The notes: generated by a model not told the origin, from the letters alone. DNA of 34,357 nucleotides from Cyclobacteriaceae bacterium (GCA_025055435.1 JANWWN010000031.1:1-34357); one strand, 5' to 3'; shown: positions 8,561 to 17,727, counted from the stretch's first letter. Program-made: numbers and translations.

Positions 8561-10411
8561 ATGAAAACAAAAAACACAAAACTACTGGTGCTCTTTTTAA
8601 GCACATTTATGATTTTACTAACCAATTCATGCAACGATGTGCTTGAAGAAAAACCTCGTTCAGTGTTGGTTCCTGACTTCTTCAAAACGGCTGCGGGAAT
8701 CAACGCCGGCTTAACGGCTGCTTATGCCTATTTCAGGTACTATTACGGTACCGAAGGAGGAATGAATCTCACCGTATATGGCACAGATGAATTTACGCAT
8801 GGACAACAAACTTCCAACCCTCCGTTTAATATCTACGAAGGAGTGAACAGCATTAACCCCGGCCTGGGCGATTTGCTTACTCCGTGGAACAGGGCTTACC
8901 CTGCAATAAACACTTGCAACGGTATTGTTGATATTGGTTCGCAGGCTACCGACTTAAGCCCCGAACAAAAAGCAAGATTAATTGCAGAGGCTAAATTTAT
9001 CCGTGCCCAATGGTACTTTATTCTAGTGCAGACTTTTGGTGGGGTTACACTTGATTTAGGCTCCGGACCCCTGAGATTTAACACTAATCCGACAAATGTA
9101 TCTGTTCGTGCTTCCGCTGCCGAAGTGTACGATGCCATAATTAGCGACCTGGAGGATGCTGTCGCCAACTTGCCGGCCTCACGGCCAACGACCCCTGGAA
9201 GAGTATGGAAAGCCACAGCTTTGCACCTTCTTTCTAAAGTACACCTAACACGTGGTTCAAAATCCGAACTGGCTCAGCCGAACGATTTGCAAAAAGCTTA
9301 TAACTATGCCAAAGATTTGATTGATAACCGTACTGCTTACGGCGTACAGTTGCTCCCGGATTTTGCCCAGGTGCATGCACAGGGCAATGAGAACAACGCG
9401 GAAGTGCTTTGGGCTGTACAGTGGATTGATGATCCGCAATTCAATAACAATAACGGTTTCCTGGGTGGCGATGAGGCCCTTCGGCAAAACCGCAGCAACT
9501 TCTTTTTCCGTTGCTTTTATCACAACAATATGCCGGGCGTGATACGCGATGTTGCAAACGGACGTCCTTTTGTTCGGTATAAACCCACACCCTGGTTACT
9601 GGATGTGGCTTTTGCCGATAAGGTTAATGATTCGCGCTACTTCAAGTCATTTCAAATTGTATGGAGATGTAATTCTACAACTACCACCCCGGCCATTCCT
9701 ACATGGACAGCCGCCGATGTAACTGCCGGTTACCAGGATCAACGAGGTAATCCGGCCGTTGCCGGCCAGCCAAAATTTACGCTGGGTGATACCGCATTGT
9801 TCATGGTGCCCAGCAACCTGGTAACAAAATATACCAACCGGCCACCCACCCGTCCTGTAACGTACAGAATTTTGTTCCCTTCTGAAATCAACAGCCAGAA
9901 CATGTATTACCCCAGTTTAAGTAAATATAATGCTACCCAGCCGCGAGCCAATAATGATCCCAACATTTCGTCTGTAAGGCCCTTTATCGTTTACCGCCTT
10001 GCAGAAACGTATTTGATTGCTGCCGAGGCAGCCCATCTGCTGGGAAATAACACGGAGGCAGCCAATCTGATTAACGTAGTCAGGACTCGGGCCGCCACTT
10101 CTCCGGCTCATGTTCCTGCTATGCAGATAACAGCCAGTGATGTTACCATTGACTTCATTTTGGACGAACGGGCACGCGAGCTATGTGGTGAACAAATGAG
10201 ATGGTTTGACCTGGTGCGAACCGGCAAGCTCATTCAACGGATTAAGAACAGTTATACATTATCCTTCAACGGTGGAGCGCCAACTGCCGGTCAGGCCGCA
10301 CCCAACCCTCAGCCAAAACATTATTTGCGGCCTATACCCCAGTCGCAAATTGATTTGGCAGTAGATCCTACGGCTCCCGATCGAAAGTATCCGCAAAACC
10401 CGGGTTATTGA
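8561..10411 (+). CDS. susD: SusD/RagB-family outer-membrane lipoprotein
   Basis: Surface lipoprotein that forms the lid of the SusC transporter and binds the incoming glycan. The N-terminus is a lipoprotein signal with the lipidated cysteine at residue 24 (LLTNSCNDVLEEKP). The conserved SusD features are FFKTAAGINAGLTAAYAYFR, the TPR-like segment around LIAEAKFIRAQWYFILVQTFGG, and the C-terminal block LAETYLIAAEAAHLLGN...AANLINVVRTRAA, then FILDERARELCGEQMRWFDLVRTG and HYLRPIPQSQIDL. Length (616 residues) is typical. It lies 27 nt downstream of susC and 24 nt upstream of the TIG-domain lipoprotein, so the three are one operon. Ligand specificity for xylan fragments is inferred from the surrounding glycosidases. 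Confidence 0.95.
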   Translation: MKTKNTKLLVLFLSTFMILLTNSCNDVLEEKPRSVLVPDFFKTAAGINAGLTAAYAYFRYYYGTEGGMNLTVYGTDEFTHGQQTSNPPFNIYEGVNSINPGLGDLLTPWNRAYPAINTCNGIVDIGSQATDLSPEQKARLIAEAKFIRAQWYFILVQTFGGVTLDLGSGPLRFNTNPTNVSVRASAAEVYDAIISDLEDAVANLPASRPTTPGRVWKATALHLLSKVHLTRGSKSELAQPNDLQKAYNYAKDLIDNRTAYGVQLLPDFAQVHAQGNENNAEVLWAVQWIDDPQFNNNNGFLGGDEALRQNRSNFFFRCFYHNNMPGVIRDVANGRPFVRYKPTPWLLDVAFADKVNDSRYFKSFQIVWRCNSTTTTPAIPTWTAADVTAGYQDQRGNPAVAGQPKFTLGDTALFMVPSNLVTKYTNRPPTRPVTYRILFPSEINSQNMYYPSLSKYNATQPRANNDPNISSVRPFIVYRLAETYLIAAEAAHLLGNNTEAANLINVVRTRAATSPAHVPAMQITASDVTIDFILDERARELCGEQMRWFDLVRTGKLIQRIKNSYTLSFNGGAPTAGQAAPNPQPKHYLRPIPQSQIDLAVDPTAPDRKYPQNPGY

Positions 10412-10435
10412 TGTTCAACTATCAACATTTATAAA

Positions 10436-11644
10436 ATGAAAGCATTGAAGTCTTTAATCATGTTATTCGCACTAACAGTATGGTTTAGTTGCGAAGAAGA
10501 TAAGCTTACGGGCTCCAACCCCACCGGCTCAATAAAAGACGTAAGTGAGCGAATTACCGGATTTAGCAACCCGAAAACAGGTGCTGGTGCAACTTTAACT
10601 GTTTTAGGGAACAACCTTCAGGACGTTGTTCGGGTGATATTTGACGGTAAAGTGGTTAACCAGAATTTAGTTGTTACCGAAAGTAGCGTAAGTTTTCGAG
10701 TGCCCACTACGGTATCGCTTGGGGTAAAACAGTTTTCCCTGTTGTTCAGTGGTAATTTGATTGCTAACGCTGAGATTGAGGTTATACCTCTGCCAGCCTT
10801 ATCATTTGCTGATCCGGTTGCTGGTAATGCAGGAACATCGGTCACCCTGCACGGTGTTAACATGAATACCATAACTGCAGTTAAGGTTGGTGATATTCCT
10901 GCCACGATATCGGGTACCCCTACCGCAACAACGGTTACATTCACGGTACCAACCGGAGCCACAACTTCCAAGATAACTGTTGAATCCACAGGTGGACCGG
11001 TGCAAAGCACGTTCGATTTCATTGTTTGCTCGAGCAGCCCTAATCACGTACAATGTCTGCCCGTTTTAAACGGAAACCTGGGTTTTGAAAACGGTACTAT
11101 AGGTGGCAGCCTGGGTGGCGATTGTTTTACAGCTGGCTCTACAGCAGTGTGGGAAATCATCGCCTCACCCGGAGGAGCACCCGGCTTAGGTACAAAAACT
11201 TTACAGGTAAGAGTTAATGATTTACAATCCAATCCCGCCCCCTCTCCGGGTGGCAGCGGGGATACCTGGAGGATCCAGCTCGTTATTAACGGACCTTTCC
11301 CCAGCCCAAATCCTGATAACATTCAGGGCTTTCCCGTTAATCCGGGCAGAAGGTTCGCTATTTTGGGTAGGATTTGGGCCGACCAGTCAGGAAGAATCGT
11401 AAGAATTACCGGAGGAAGAAGAACACCCTGCTGTGGTGACTTTGCAGGTACCCGGGATATCACCCTGAACAGCGGATGGAATTACATCCAGGTTGAAGTT
11501 CAGCACTCCGATGCTGACCATGCAGCCGGATACCCAAGAAACGTACATGCCTCCATTCAGGCTAACATTAACTTTACTGCGAATCTTAACGCGCTGCTGC
11601 GTTTCGATGACTTCCGTATGGTGGACATCGGACCACGACAGTGA
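10436..11644 (+). CDS. IPT/TIG-domain surface glycan-binding lipoprotein with a C-terminal CBM-like domain
   Basis: Occupies the SusE-like position after susD and is probably a surface glycan-binding protein. The lipidated cysteine is at residue 19 (LTVWFSCEED). Two immunoglobulin-like IPT/TIG repeats follow, at about 40-115 (TGFSNPKTGAGATLTVLGNNL) and 120-195 (LSFADPVAGNAGTSVTLHGVNM). The rest, about 205-402, has the layout of a CBM4/CBM9/CBM22-type beta sandwich: it opens with NGNLGFENGTIGG, has GTKTLQVRV and WRIQLVINGPF, and ends with LLRFDDFRMVDI. This part has five cysteines, including a CC pair, which could form disulfides. The TIG repeats probably act as a spacer, holding the binding module away from the membrane. 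Xylan binding is inferred; no ligand is proven. A strong terminator follows 29 nt later. Confidence 0.8.
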   Translation: MKALKSLIMLFALTVWFSCEEDKLTGSNPTGSIKDVSERITGFSNPKTGAGATLTVLGNNLQDVVRVIFDGKVVNQNLVVTESSVSFRVPTTVSLGVKQFSLLFSGNLIANAEIEVIPLPALSFADPVAGNAGTSVTLHGVNMNTITAVKVGDIPATISGTPTATTVTFTVPTGATTSKITVESTGGPVQSTFDFIVCSSSPNHVQCLPVLNGNLGFENGTIGGSLGGDCFTAGSTAVWEIIASPGGAPGLGTKTLQVRVNDLQSNPAPSPGGSGDTWRIQLVINGPFPSPNPDNIQGFPVNPGRRFAILGRIWADQSGRIVRITGGRRTPCCGDFAGTRDITLNSGWNYIQVEVQHSDADHAAGYPRNVHASIQANINFTANLNALLRFDDFRMVDIGPRQ

Positions 11645-11673
11645 TTCTCATAGGTAGGTTTAGAATAAACTCT

Positions 11674-11706
11674 GTAAGTCGTCAGTAAAACTGACGACTT
11701 ACTTTT
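11674..11706 (+). terminator. Rho-independent terminator after the susCD operon
   Basis: A perfect 13-bp stem (GTAAGTCGTCAGT with ACTGACGACTTAC), loop AAA, followed by TTTT. It lies 29 nt after the TIG lipoprotein stop and 44 nt before the GH10 start. It may cap the transport operon or attenuate read-through into the enzymes. Confidence 0.88.
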
Positions 11707-11750
11707 ATCAAGACAAAAGTTTGAGGATGGGTTCGATAAATACACTGATT

Positions 11751-13019
11751 ATGAAACTCCCGGCATTATTAATTTTCATCGTATGCAGCTTACCGCTAAA
11801 TGTTTACAGCCAGATTGCCGCCGGAAAATGCAAATTCCTCGGCAATGTCATTAACAACAGCGTACCACCTACATTTAACACCTATTGGAATCAGGTAACT
11901 CCTGAAAACGGTGGTAAATGGGGGGTTGTTGAATCCACACGCGATGTTATGAACTGGACCACCCTGGACCTCGCCTTTAATCATGCAAAAAATAATCGAT
12001 TTCCATTCAGGCTTCACACGCTTATCTGGGGCAACCAACAACCACTTTGGATTGCCAGCCTCCCACCTGCCGAGCAACTCGAAGAAATTATCGAATGGTT
12101 CTCCCTGGCAGGAGCCAGGTATCCCGGAACAGGATGGCCGGAAGATGTACCTTTTTTTATTGATGTGGTAAATGAACCCATCAACGACCCGCCCAATCAG
12201 GGAGGTGACGGCGGAAATTACATTCAGGCACTGCTGGGGCCGACCGGATCTGGTTATGATTGGATTATTAAAGCTTTTGAACTGGCACGCCAGTATTTCC
12301 CTACTGCCAAACTTCACATCAACGAGTATAACGTTATTAATAATGACAGCCGGACAACAGAGTACCTGTACATCATCAACCTGCTGAAAGCACGTAATCT
12401 TATCGATGGTATTGGAATACAGTGTCATCGGTTTGAAATTGAAACCGCTCCCTCCAGTCAGTTAACCAATAATTTGAATCGACTGGCCGAAACCGGGCTC
12501 CCGATTTTTATTACTGAGTTTGATGCCGGAAATATTGGCGGAACCGGGACGCCAGACGACAATCAACAGCTTGAGGTTTACCAAAGAGTTTTTCCATTAC
12601 TATGGAATCACCCGGCAGTACACGGGATAACTTTGTGGGGTTACATTGAAGGCCAGACCTGGCAATCAACAGCTTATCTTTTACGCAGTAATGGTACCGA
12701 ACGTCCCGCGCTTACCTGGCTAAAAGGTTTTGTTCCCACTACACAGGGAGGAACATTCTGCCTGACCACCGATTTGGAAAAAGAAAGACTTAAATTCCAT
12801 GTTTACCCAAATCCCTCCTCCTCTGGCCGGTTTATTGTGGAGTCACAGGTAAACAACCTGTTCATAACGGTTTATGATGTGCATGGCAGGATACTGGTTC
12901 ATCGATTACTATCTGCAAGCAATCCCACCGAGTTGCACGTTTCAGATCATCAGGGCATATATCTGATGGAAATTAAAGAGGGAAACAAAACCCATTACAG
13001 GAAATTGCTAATCAGATAG
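11751..13019 (+). CDS. GH10 endo-1,4-beta-xylanase with T9SS C-terminal sorting domain
   Basis: Secreted endoxylanase that cuts the xylan backbone with retention of configuration. The signal peptide is MKLPALLIFIVCSLPLNVYS. The GH10 domain spans about residues 25-330: NQVTPENGGKW, RLHTLIWGNQQPLW, the acid/base glutamate in DVVNEPIND (E142), the nucleophile glutamate in IFITEFDAG (E256), and TLWGYIEGQTW. The last ~80 residues (about 343-422) form a type A T9SS sorting domain: VYPNPSSSGRF, ITVYDVHGR, and the terminal GIYLMEI...YRKLLIR. The ATG at 11751 is chosen because it begins at the signal peptide; in-frame starts further upstream (ATG 11727, TTG 11721) only add a polar extension. The enzyme would be exported to the surface or medium, unlike the other glycosidases here. 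It stands alone between two terminators. Confidence 0.93.
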   Translation: MKLPALLIFIVCSLPLNVYSQIAAGKCKFLGNVINNSVPPTFNTYWNQVTPENGGKWGVVESTRDVMNWTTLDLAFNHAKNNRFPFRLHTLIWGNQQPLWIASLPPAEQLEEIIEWFSLAGARYPGTGWPEDVPFFIDVVNEPINDPPNQGGDGGNYIQALLGPTGSGYDWIIKAFELARQYFPTAKLHINEYNVINNDSRTTEYLYIINLLKARNLIDGIGIQCHRFEIETAPSSQLTNNLNRLAETGLPIFITEFDAGNIGGTGTPDDNQQLEVYQRVFPLLWNHPAVHGITLWGYIEGQTWQSTAYLLRSNGTERPALTWLKGFVPTTQGGTFCLTTDLEKERLKFHVYPNPSSSGRFIVESQVNNLFITVYDVHGRILVHRLLSASNPTELHVSDHQGIYLMEIKEGNKTHYRKLLIR

Positions 13020-13038
13020 TTCAGCCATGGCCTGACAC

Positions 13039-13067
13039 CTGCCTGTCGCATCGGACAGGCAGTTTTT
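13039..13067 (+). terminator. Rho-independent terminator after GH10
   Basis: A 9-bp stem (CTGCCTGTC with GACAGGCAG), 6-nt loop, followed by TTTTT, beginning 19 nt after the GH10 stop. The GH43 gene starts 33 nt further on, so any promoter for it must be very close or read-through must occur. Confidence 0.85.
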
Positions 13068-13099
13068 ATTTTGAATTTAAACCTTCAACCCCAACTCAA

Positions 13100-14176
13100 A
13101 TGAAATCACCATCTCTATCATTTCTATCTGCTATCGTATTAAGTTCTTTGCTTTGTACAGCTTGTTTCCGAAAAACCAAAACTGATGGGCCAGAAGAATC
13201 CCATAAACCTTTGCCTATTTCTCCACCCCTGGTCACTCACCTTTACACGGCCGACCCATCGGCTCACGTCTTTAATAATCGCATCTACATTTATCCCTCT
13301 CACGATATCGAATCGGGCATCCCCGAAGATGACCTCGGCTCGCATTTCGACATGCGCGATTACCACGTTTTCTCCATGGAAAACATCCCCGGCAAAGTAA
13401 CCGATCATGGCGTTGCACTTCACATTAAGGATGTTCCCTGGGCCTCCCGCCAGATGTGGGCACCCGATGCCGCATTCGCCAATAACACCTACTACCTCTA
13501 TTTTCCGGCAAAAGACAAGGCGGATGTTTTTCGCATTGGCGTGGCCAGTGCAAGCAATCCCGAAGGTCCCTTCGTTCCGGAAAAAGAACCCATTGCGGGC
13601 AGTTACAGCATCGATCCGGCTGTTTTCCGCGATGACGACGGAAGTTATTACATGTACTTTGGCGGCATATGGGGCGGACAGCTCCAGCGATGGAACAATA
13701 ACCGTTACAACCCCGAAGCAAAAAACAGGCTGCCTCATGAACAGGCTGTTCTGCCACGGGTGGCAAAACTCGCAGCCGATATGAAGAGCTTCGCTGAAGA
13801 AGTACGCGAACTAAAGCTCACCGATGAAAACGGAAATCTGTTTCTGGAAAAAGATAATGACAAGCGATTCTTCGAAGCACCCTGGATGCACAAATACAAC
13901 GGTCTGTACTATTTTTCCTATTCAACCGGAGATACGCATCGGATTTGCTATGCTACAGGCGATTCACCCTACGGCCCTTTTGTTTACCGTGGCATCATCC
14001 TTGAGCCTGTGTGGGGATGGACCAATCATCATTCCATTGTTGAGTTTAAAGGAAAATGGTATTTGTTTTATCATGACACCGAATTATCGGGTAAAACGCA
14101 TCTGCGTAACATGAAAGTTACCGAACTGCACCATCGTGATGATGGGAGTATTGAAACCATAGTACCTTACCAGTAA
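13100..14176 (+). CDS. GH43-family beta-xylosidase/alpha-L-arabinofuranosidase, lipoprotein
   Basis: Five-bladed beta-propeller glycosidase, inverting, acting on xylo-oligosaccharides or arabinosyl side chains. A lipoprotein signal precedes Cys22 (SSLLCTACFRK), so it is membrane-anchored. The three GH43 catalytic acids are visible: general base D52 in LYTADPSAHVFNN, pKa-modulating D172 in YSIDPAVFRDDDGSYYMYF, and general acid E259 in RFFEAPWMHKYNGLYYF. The late propeller histidine region NHHSIVEFKGKWYLFYHD is present. At 358 residues it is a single catalytic domain without an added CBM. It lies 4 nt before the GH51 gene and is the first gene of a likely six-gene run through to the sugar kinase. 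Whether it prefers xylose or arabinose cannot be read from sequence; the GH43 subfamily would have to be assigned by alignment. Confidence 0.9.
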   Translation: MKSPSLSFLSAIVLSSLLCTACFRKTKTDGPEESHKPLPISPPLVTHLYTADPSAHVFNNRIYIYPSHDIESGIPEDDLGSHFDMRDYHVFSMENIPGKVTDHGVALHIKDVPWASRQMWAPDAAFANNTYYLYFPAKDKADVFRIGVASASNPEGPFVPEKEPIAGSYSIDPAVFRDDDGSYYMYFGGIWGGQLQRWNNNRYNPEAKNRLPHEQAVLPRVAKLAADMKSFAEEVRELKLTDENGNLFLEKDNDKRFFEAPWMHKYNGLYYFSYSTGDTHRICYATGDSPYGPFVYRGIILEPVWGWTNHHSIVEFKGKWYLFYHDTELSGKTHLRNMKVTELHHRDDGSIETIVPYQ

Positions 14177-14180
14177 GCCG

Positions 14181-15716
14181 ATGATGAAAAAACTTTTAGC
14201 TTTATTCTTTCTTACGCCCGCATTTGCCTTCTCGCAGAATCTCATCACCATTCGAACCCATGAAGGCAGGGATACCATCAGCCGCCATATTTATGGCCAT
14301 TTTGCCGAGCACCTGGGTCGTTGCATTTACGAAGGACTCTATGTGGGCGAGGGAAACACATCCATACCTAACAAAAATGGTATTCGACTGGATGTTGTTG
14401 AAGCGTTAAAGAAACTGAAAGTGCCCGTACTGCGGTGGCCTGGTGGATGCTTTGCCGATGCCTACCATTGGCGCGATGGCATAGGCCCGAAATCGCAAAG
14501 GCGACACACGGAAAATGTGTGGTGGGGTAATGTGCGCGAGGATAACAGCTTCGGAACGCACGAATTTCTGGAGCTTTGTGAAATGCTCGGTGCCGAACCC
14601 TACCTGGCCGTAAACGTAGGAAGTGGCACCGTACAGGAAGCTGCCGAGTGGGTACAATACGTGAACCACAAAAACGGAACAAGCGCATTAACCGATTTGC
14701 GCAGGCAAAACGGCCGCGATAATCCCTGGAAAGTGCAGTATTGGGGCATAGGTAATGAATCGTGGGGGTGCGGTGGCAATATGACGGTTGAATATTATGT
14801 AAACCTCTACCGGCAGTTTGCCACCTTCATGACCAGCTATTCCAACTCCGAAAAACTTTTTCGTATAGCTGTAGGGCCCGGAACCGAGGATTACCATTGG
14901 ACTGAAGTATTGATGCGCGATATTCCCCGAAATATGATAGATGGGGTCTCCATTCATCATTACTCGGTAATCAACTGGCGCAACAAAGGATCGGCAACCC
15001 GGTTTTCAGGGCAAGAGTATTATTCCACCATCAGGGAAGCCTTACGGGTTGATAAGATCATAACCCGCCATAAGGCAGTAATGGACAAATATGATCCGCA
15101 AAAAAAAGTAGCCTTGATTGTTGACGAATGGGGTACCTGGTACAACGTGGAGCCGGGAACCAACGGGGCTTTTTTGTATCAGCAAAATACACTGCGCGAT
15201 GCGGTGGTGGCCGGCCTGTCTCTCAACATCTTTAACCAGCACTGCGACCGGGTAAAAATGGCGAACCTTGCCCAGATGGTAAATGTACTTCAGGCAGTTA
15301 TCCTTACCGAGCGTGAAAAAATGCTGTTAACGCCCACTTACCATGTGATGGAAATGTACACCGTACACCATGACGCACTGCTATTGCCCATAGTAAAAAA
15401 AGTGAATCAACGCATTCTGGCCGGAGATACCTTAAGTGTAATATCGGCATCGGCATCCAGAAAAAATAATACAGTAAGTATATCACTGGTTAATATCGAT
15501 TTGGAAGAAACACAAAAAGTAAACATTACACTCGAAGGCATGCCGATTAAAAAAATCTCCGGGCGAATACTGAAAAGTGATGCCGTTCAGGATCACAATA
15601 CATTTGCCCGGCCTGATAAGGTTAAACCTGCTGCTTTTTCTGATTTCAAATTCAACGGCAATACACTCGAAACCGCACTTCCTCCGTTCAGTGTGGTGGT
15701 TCTTCAGATAAACTGA
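14181..15716 (+). CDS. GH51 alpha-L-arabinofuranosidase, secreted
   Basis: Retaining glycosidase that releases L-arabinose from arabinoxylan side chains. A Sec signal peptide (MMKKLLALFFLTPAFAFSQ) indicates export to the periplasm, although many GH51 enzymes are cytoplasmic. The (beta/alpha)8 catalytic domain spans about residues 25-370. Markers are YGHFAEHLGRCIYEGLYVG, VLRWPGGCFADAYHWRDGIG, the acid/base glutamate in WGIGNESWGCGG (E193), SIHHYSV, and the nucleophile glutamate in IVDEWGTWY (E316). The C-terminal beta-sandwich domain ends with LPPFSVVVLQIN. Length (511) is normal for the family. It follows GH43 by 4 nt and precedes the esterase by 27 nt. The arabinose it releases has no isomerase/ribulokinase route in this window, which bears on the role of the kinase at 19781. 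Confidence 0.94.
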   Translation: MMKKLLALFFLTPAFAFSQNLITIRTHEGRDTISRHIYGHFAEHLGRCIYEGLYVGEGNTSIPNKNGIRLDVVEALKKLKVPVLRWPGGCFADAYHWRDGIGPKSQRRHTENVWWGNVREDNSFGTHEFLELCEMLGAEPYLAVNVGSGTVQEAAEWVQYVNHKNGTSALTDLRRQNGRDNPWKVQYWGIGNESWGCGGNMTVEYYVNLYRQFATFMTSYSNSEKLFRIAVGPGTEDYHWTEVLMRDIPRNMIDGVSIHHYSVINWRNKGSATRFSGQEYYSTIREALRVDKIITRHKAVMDKYDPQKKVALIVDEWGTWYNVEPGTNGAFLYQQNTLRDAVVAGLSLNIFNQHCDRVKMANLAQMVNVLQAVILTEREKMLLTPTYHVMEMYTVHHDALLLPIVKKVNQRILAGDTLSVISASASRKNNTVSISLVNIDLEETQKVNITLEGMPIKKISGRILKSDAVQDHNTFARPDKVKPAAFSDFKFNGNTLETALPPFSVVVLQIN

Positions 15717-15743
15717 AGTCAGTAAAATTCTTACTGTATCGTT

Positions 15744-17666
15744 ATGATACGTTTACTCCTGATACCCGCACTTATTTCGGCAAGTGGCCTGCAGCCCGTG
15801 TTGTGCCAGATAAAACTGCACCGGCTGATAAGCGATGGCGCCGTACTGCAACGCAATGTGCCGGTTCCGCTCCAGGGGACCAGCACGCCTTTCGAAGTCA
15901 TTACCCTGACTTTTGGCAACGCCCTATTCACTACCCGAGCCGACAGCACAGGTATGTGGAAAATACTTCTTCCACCTCAGCCTGCCGGTGGGCCGCACAC
16001 CTTGCGATTTAGCGGAACCAATGAAGTCGTTGTTCATAACATACTGTTTGGCGATGTGTGGATTTGCTCGGGACAGTCGAATATGGAGATGACCGTAGAA
16101 CGCGTAAAAGAAAAATACCGGGCACTGATTGAACAATCTTTCAATCCGTATATACGGCATTTCGAAGTACCCGATCGCTATGATTTTAAAAGACCGCACC
16201 CGGAACTAACAGGTGGACAATGGAAAGAAGCCAATCCAGAAAATGTGCTCGAATTCTCAGCCGTAGCCTGGTTCTTCGCAAAAGACCTGTTTGAACACTA
16301 CAAAGTGCCTATCGGTTTAATCAATGCCTCGCTGGGTGGCTCGCCGGCCGAAGCATGGATGAGCGAAGATGCGCTAAAAGCTTTTCCCGAAGCCTATGCG
16401 GAAATGCAACGTTTCAAAGATGATGCACAAATTAAAGAGATTGAAAGTACGGACTCAAAAAATGCCTCCGAATGGTACTACCGGCTTAACACAACCGATA
16501 GCGGATTACGTAAATGGCATTTACCTAATCTGGATGATACCGATTGGCCAACACTGGAGCTGCCCACCTATTGGCCTGCCGGCTCAGGTCTTACCACCGG
16601 TGCCATATGGTTACGAAAAGTAATCGAAGTGCCGGAAAAATTATGCGGAAAAAGCGGAAGTCTGTGGCTGGGCCGGATTGTGGATGCCGACTCGGTGTTT
16701 ATTAATGGCGAATTTGTCGGAACAACTTCTTACCAATATCCGCCACGTCGTTATTCCTTCGGCCCCGGCGTGCTTCACCCCGGCAAAAACATCATCGCTG
16801 TTCGCGTTATCAACAGTGCCGGCCGTGGTGGCTTCGTCCCCGATAAACCCTATTTTCTTGCAGTGGGCAGCGATACCCTTGATTTAACAGGCTCATGGAA
16901 ATACCGGCAAGGTTGCAAAATGCCACCTATTGCCCCGCAAACTTTCATCCGTTGGAAACCAGGAGGATTGTATAACGGCATGATTGCGCCTTTAATTCAG
17001 TTTCCAGTTAAAGGAGTTCTATGGTATCAGGGCGAATCCAACACAAATAATCCGCAGCGGTACCGCGAAGTTTTTCCTTCCCTCATTTCCAACTGGCGCG
17101 AAAAATGGAAGCTGGGTAACCTGCCCTTTCTGTATGTGCAACTGGCCAATTTTATGGAAGCAAAACCTCAGCCTTCCGAGAGCAACTGGGCCGAACTGAG
17201 GCAGGCACAACTGGAAACCCTGAACAAGGTACCCGCCGTGGCTATGGTTGTTACCATTGATACTGGCGAATGGAATGATATTCACCCTTTAGATAAACAA
17301 ACAGTTGGCAAGCGCCTGGCGCTGGCTGCCCGCCATGTGGCATACGGTGAAAACCAACTGGTTTACTCAGGGCCTTTGTACAAGAGGCACACCATTCGAA
17401 GAAACAAAGTAGTCTTGTATTTTAATCACACCGGCAGCGGATTATGGGCAAAAGGAAGTAACGCACTGCAGCATTTCAGCATAGCCGGTGCTGATAAAAA
17501 ATTTGTGTGGGCCAATGCCAGGATAAAAAACAATAAAGTAATTGTTTGGAGCGATGCCGTTCAAAAGCCTGCTGTTGTACGTTACGCATGGGCCGACAAC
17601 CCGCATGGTGCCAATTTATACAACAAGGAAGGGTTGCCGGCATCACCTTTTACCACCGGTAATTGA
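15744..17666 (+). CDS. SASA-family (sialate O-acetylesterase-like) carbohydrate acetylesterase
   Basis: Probable acetyl-xylan esterase of the SGNH-like SASA family, exported by a signal peptide (MIRLLLIPALISASGLQPVLCQ). The catalytic serine is in ICSGQSNMEM (S112). Oxyanion-hole and core motifs are GLINASLGGSPAEAWM and GVLWYQGESNTNN, and the Asp-x-His pair is in EWNDIHPLDK (D512, H514). Between the two halves of the esterase domain, about residues 255-385, is an inserted jelly-roll domain like the sugar-binding domain of GH2 enzymes (ADSVFINGEFVGTTSY, HPGKNIIAVRVINSAGRGG). The 640-residue length fits this split layout. The family name comes from sialic acid esterases, but no sialic acid genes are present here, and its position between GH51 and pentose enzymes supports removal of acetyl groups from xylan. 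Confidence 0.87.
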   Translation: MIRLLLIPALISASGLQPVLCQIKLHRLISDGAVLQRNVPVPLQGTSTPFEVITLTFGNALFTTRADSTGMWKILLPPQPAGGPHTLRFSGTNEVVVHNILFGDVWICSGQSNMEMTVERVKEKYRALIEQSFNPYIRHFEVPDRYDFKRPHPELTGGQWKEANPENVLEFSAVAWFFAKDLFEHYKVPIGLINASLGGSPAEAWMSEDALKAFPEAYAEMQRFKDDAQIKEIESTDSKNASEWYYRLNTTDSGLRKWHLPNLDDTDWPTLELPTYWPAGSGLTTGAIWLRKVIEVPEKLCGKSGSLWLGRIVDADSVFINGEFVGTTSYQYPPRRYSFGPGVLHPGKNIIAVRVINSAGRGGFVPDKPYFLAVGSDTLDLTGSWKYRQGCKMPPIAPQTFIRWKPGGLYNGMIAPLIQFPVKGVLWYQGESNTNNPQRYREVFPSLISNWREKWKLGNLPFLYVQLANFMEAKPQPSESNWAELRQAQLETLNKVPAVAMVVTIDTGEWNDIHPLDKQTVGKRLALAARHVAYGENQLVYSGPLYKRHTIRRNKVVLYFNHTGSGLWAKGSNALQHFSIAGADKKFVWANARIKNNKVIVWSDAVQKPAVVRYAWADNPHGANLYNKEGLPASPFTTGN

Positions 17667-17727
17667 GAACCAGTAGTACGACCCTCCGGCTTTATCTATC
17701 TTTTGGCAGCAATTACCTAATTAAATC

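Noticed and set aside
11796-12428. Minus-strand 210-codon open frame within GH10
   Set aside because: Antisense to an intact catalytic domain with all GH10 motifs; a shadow frame.
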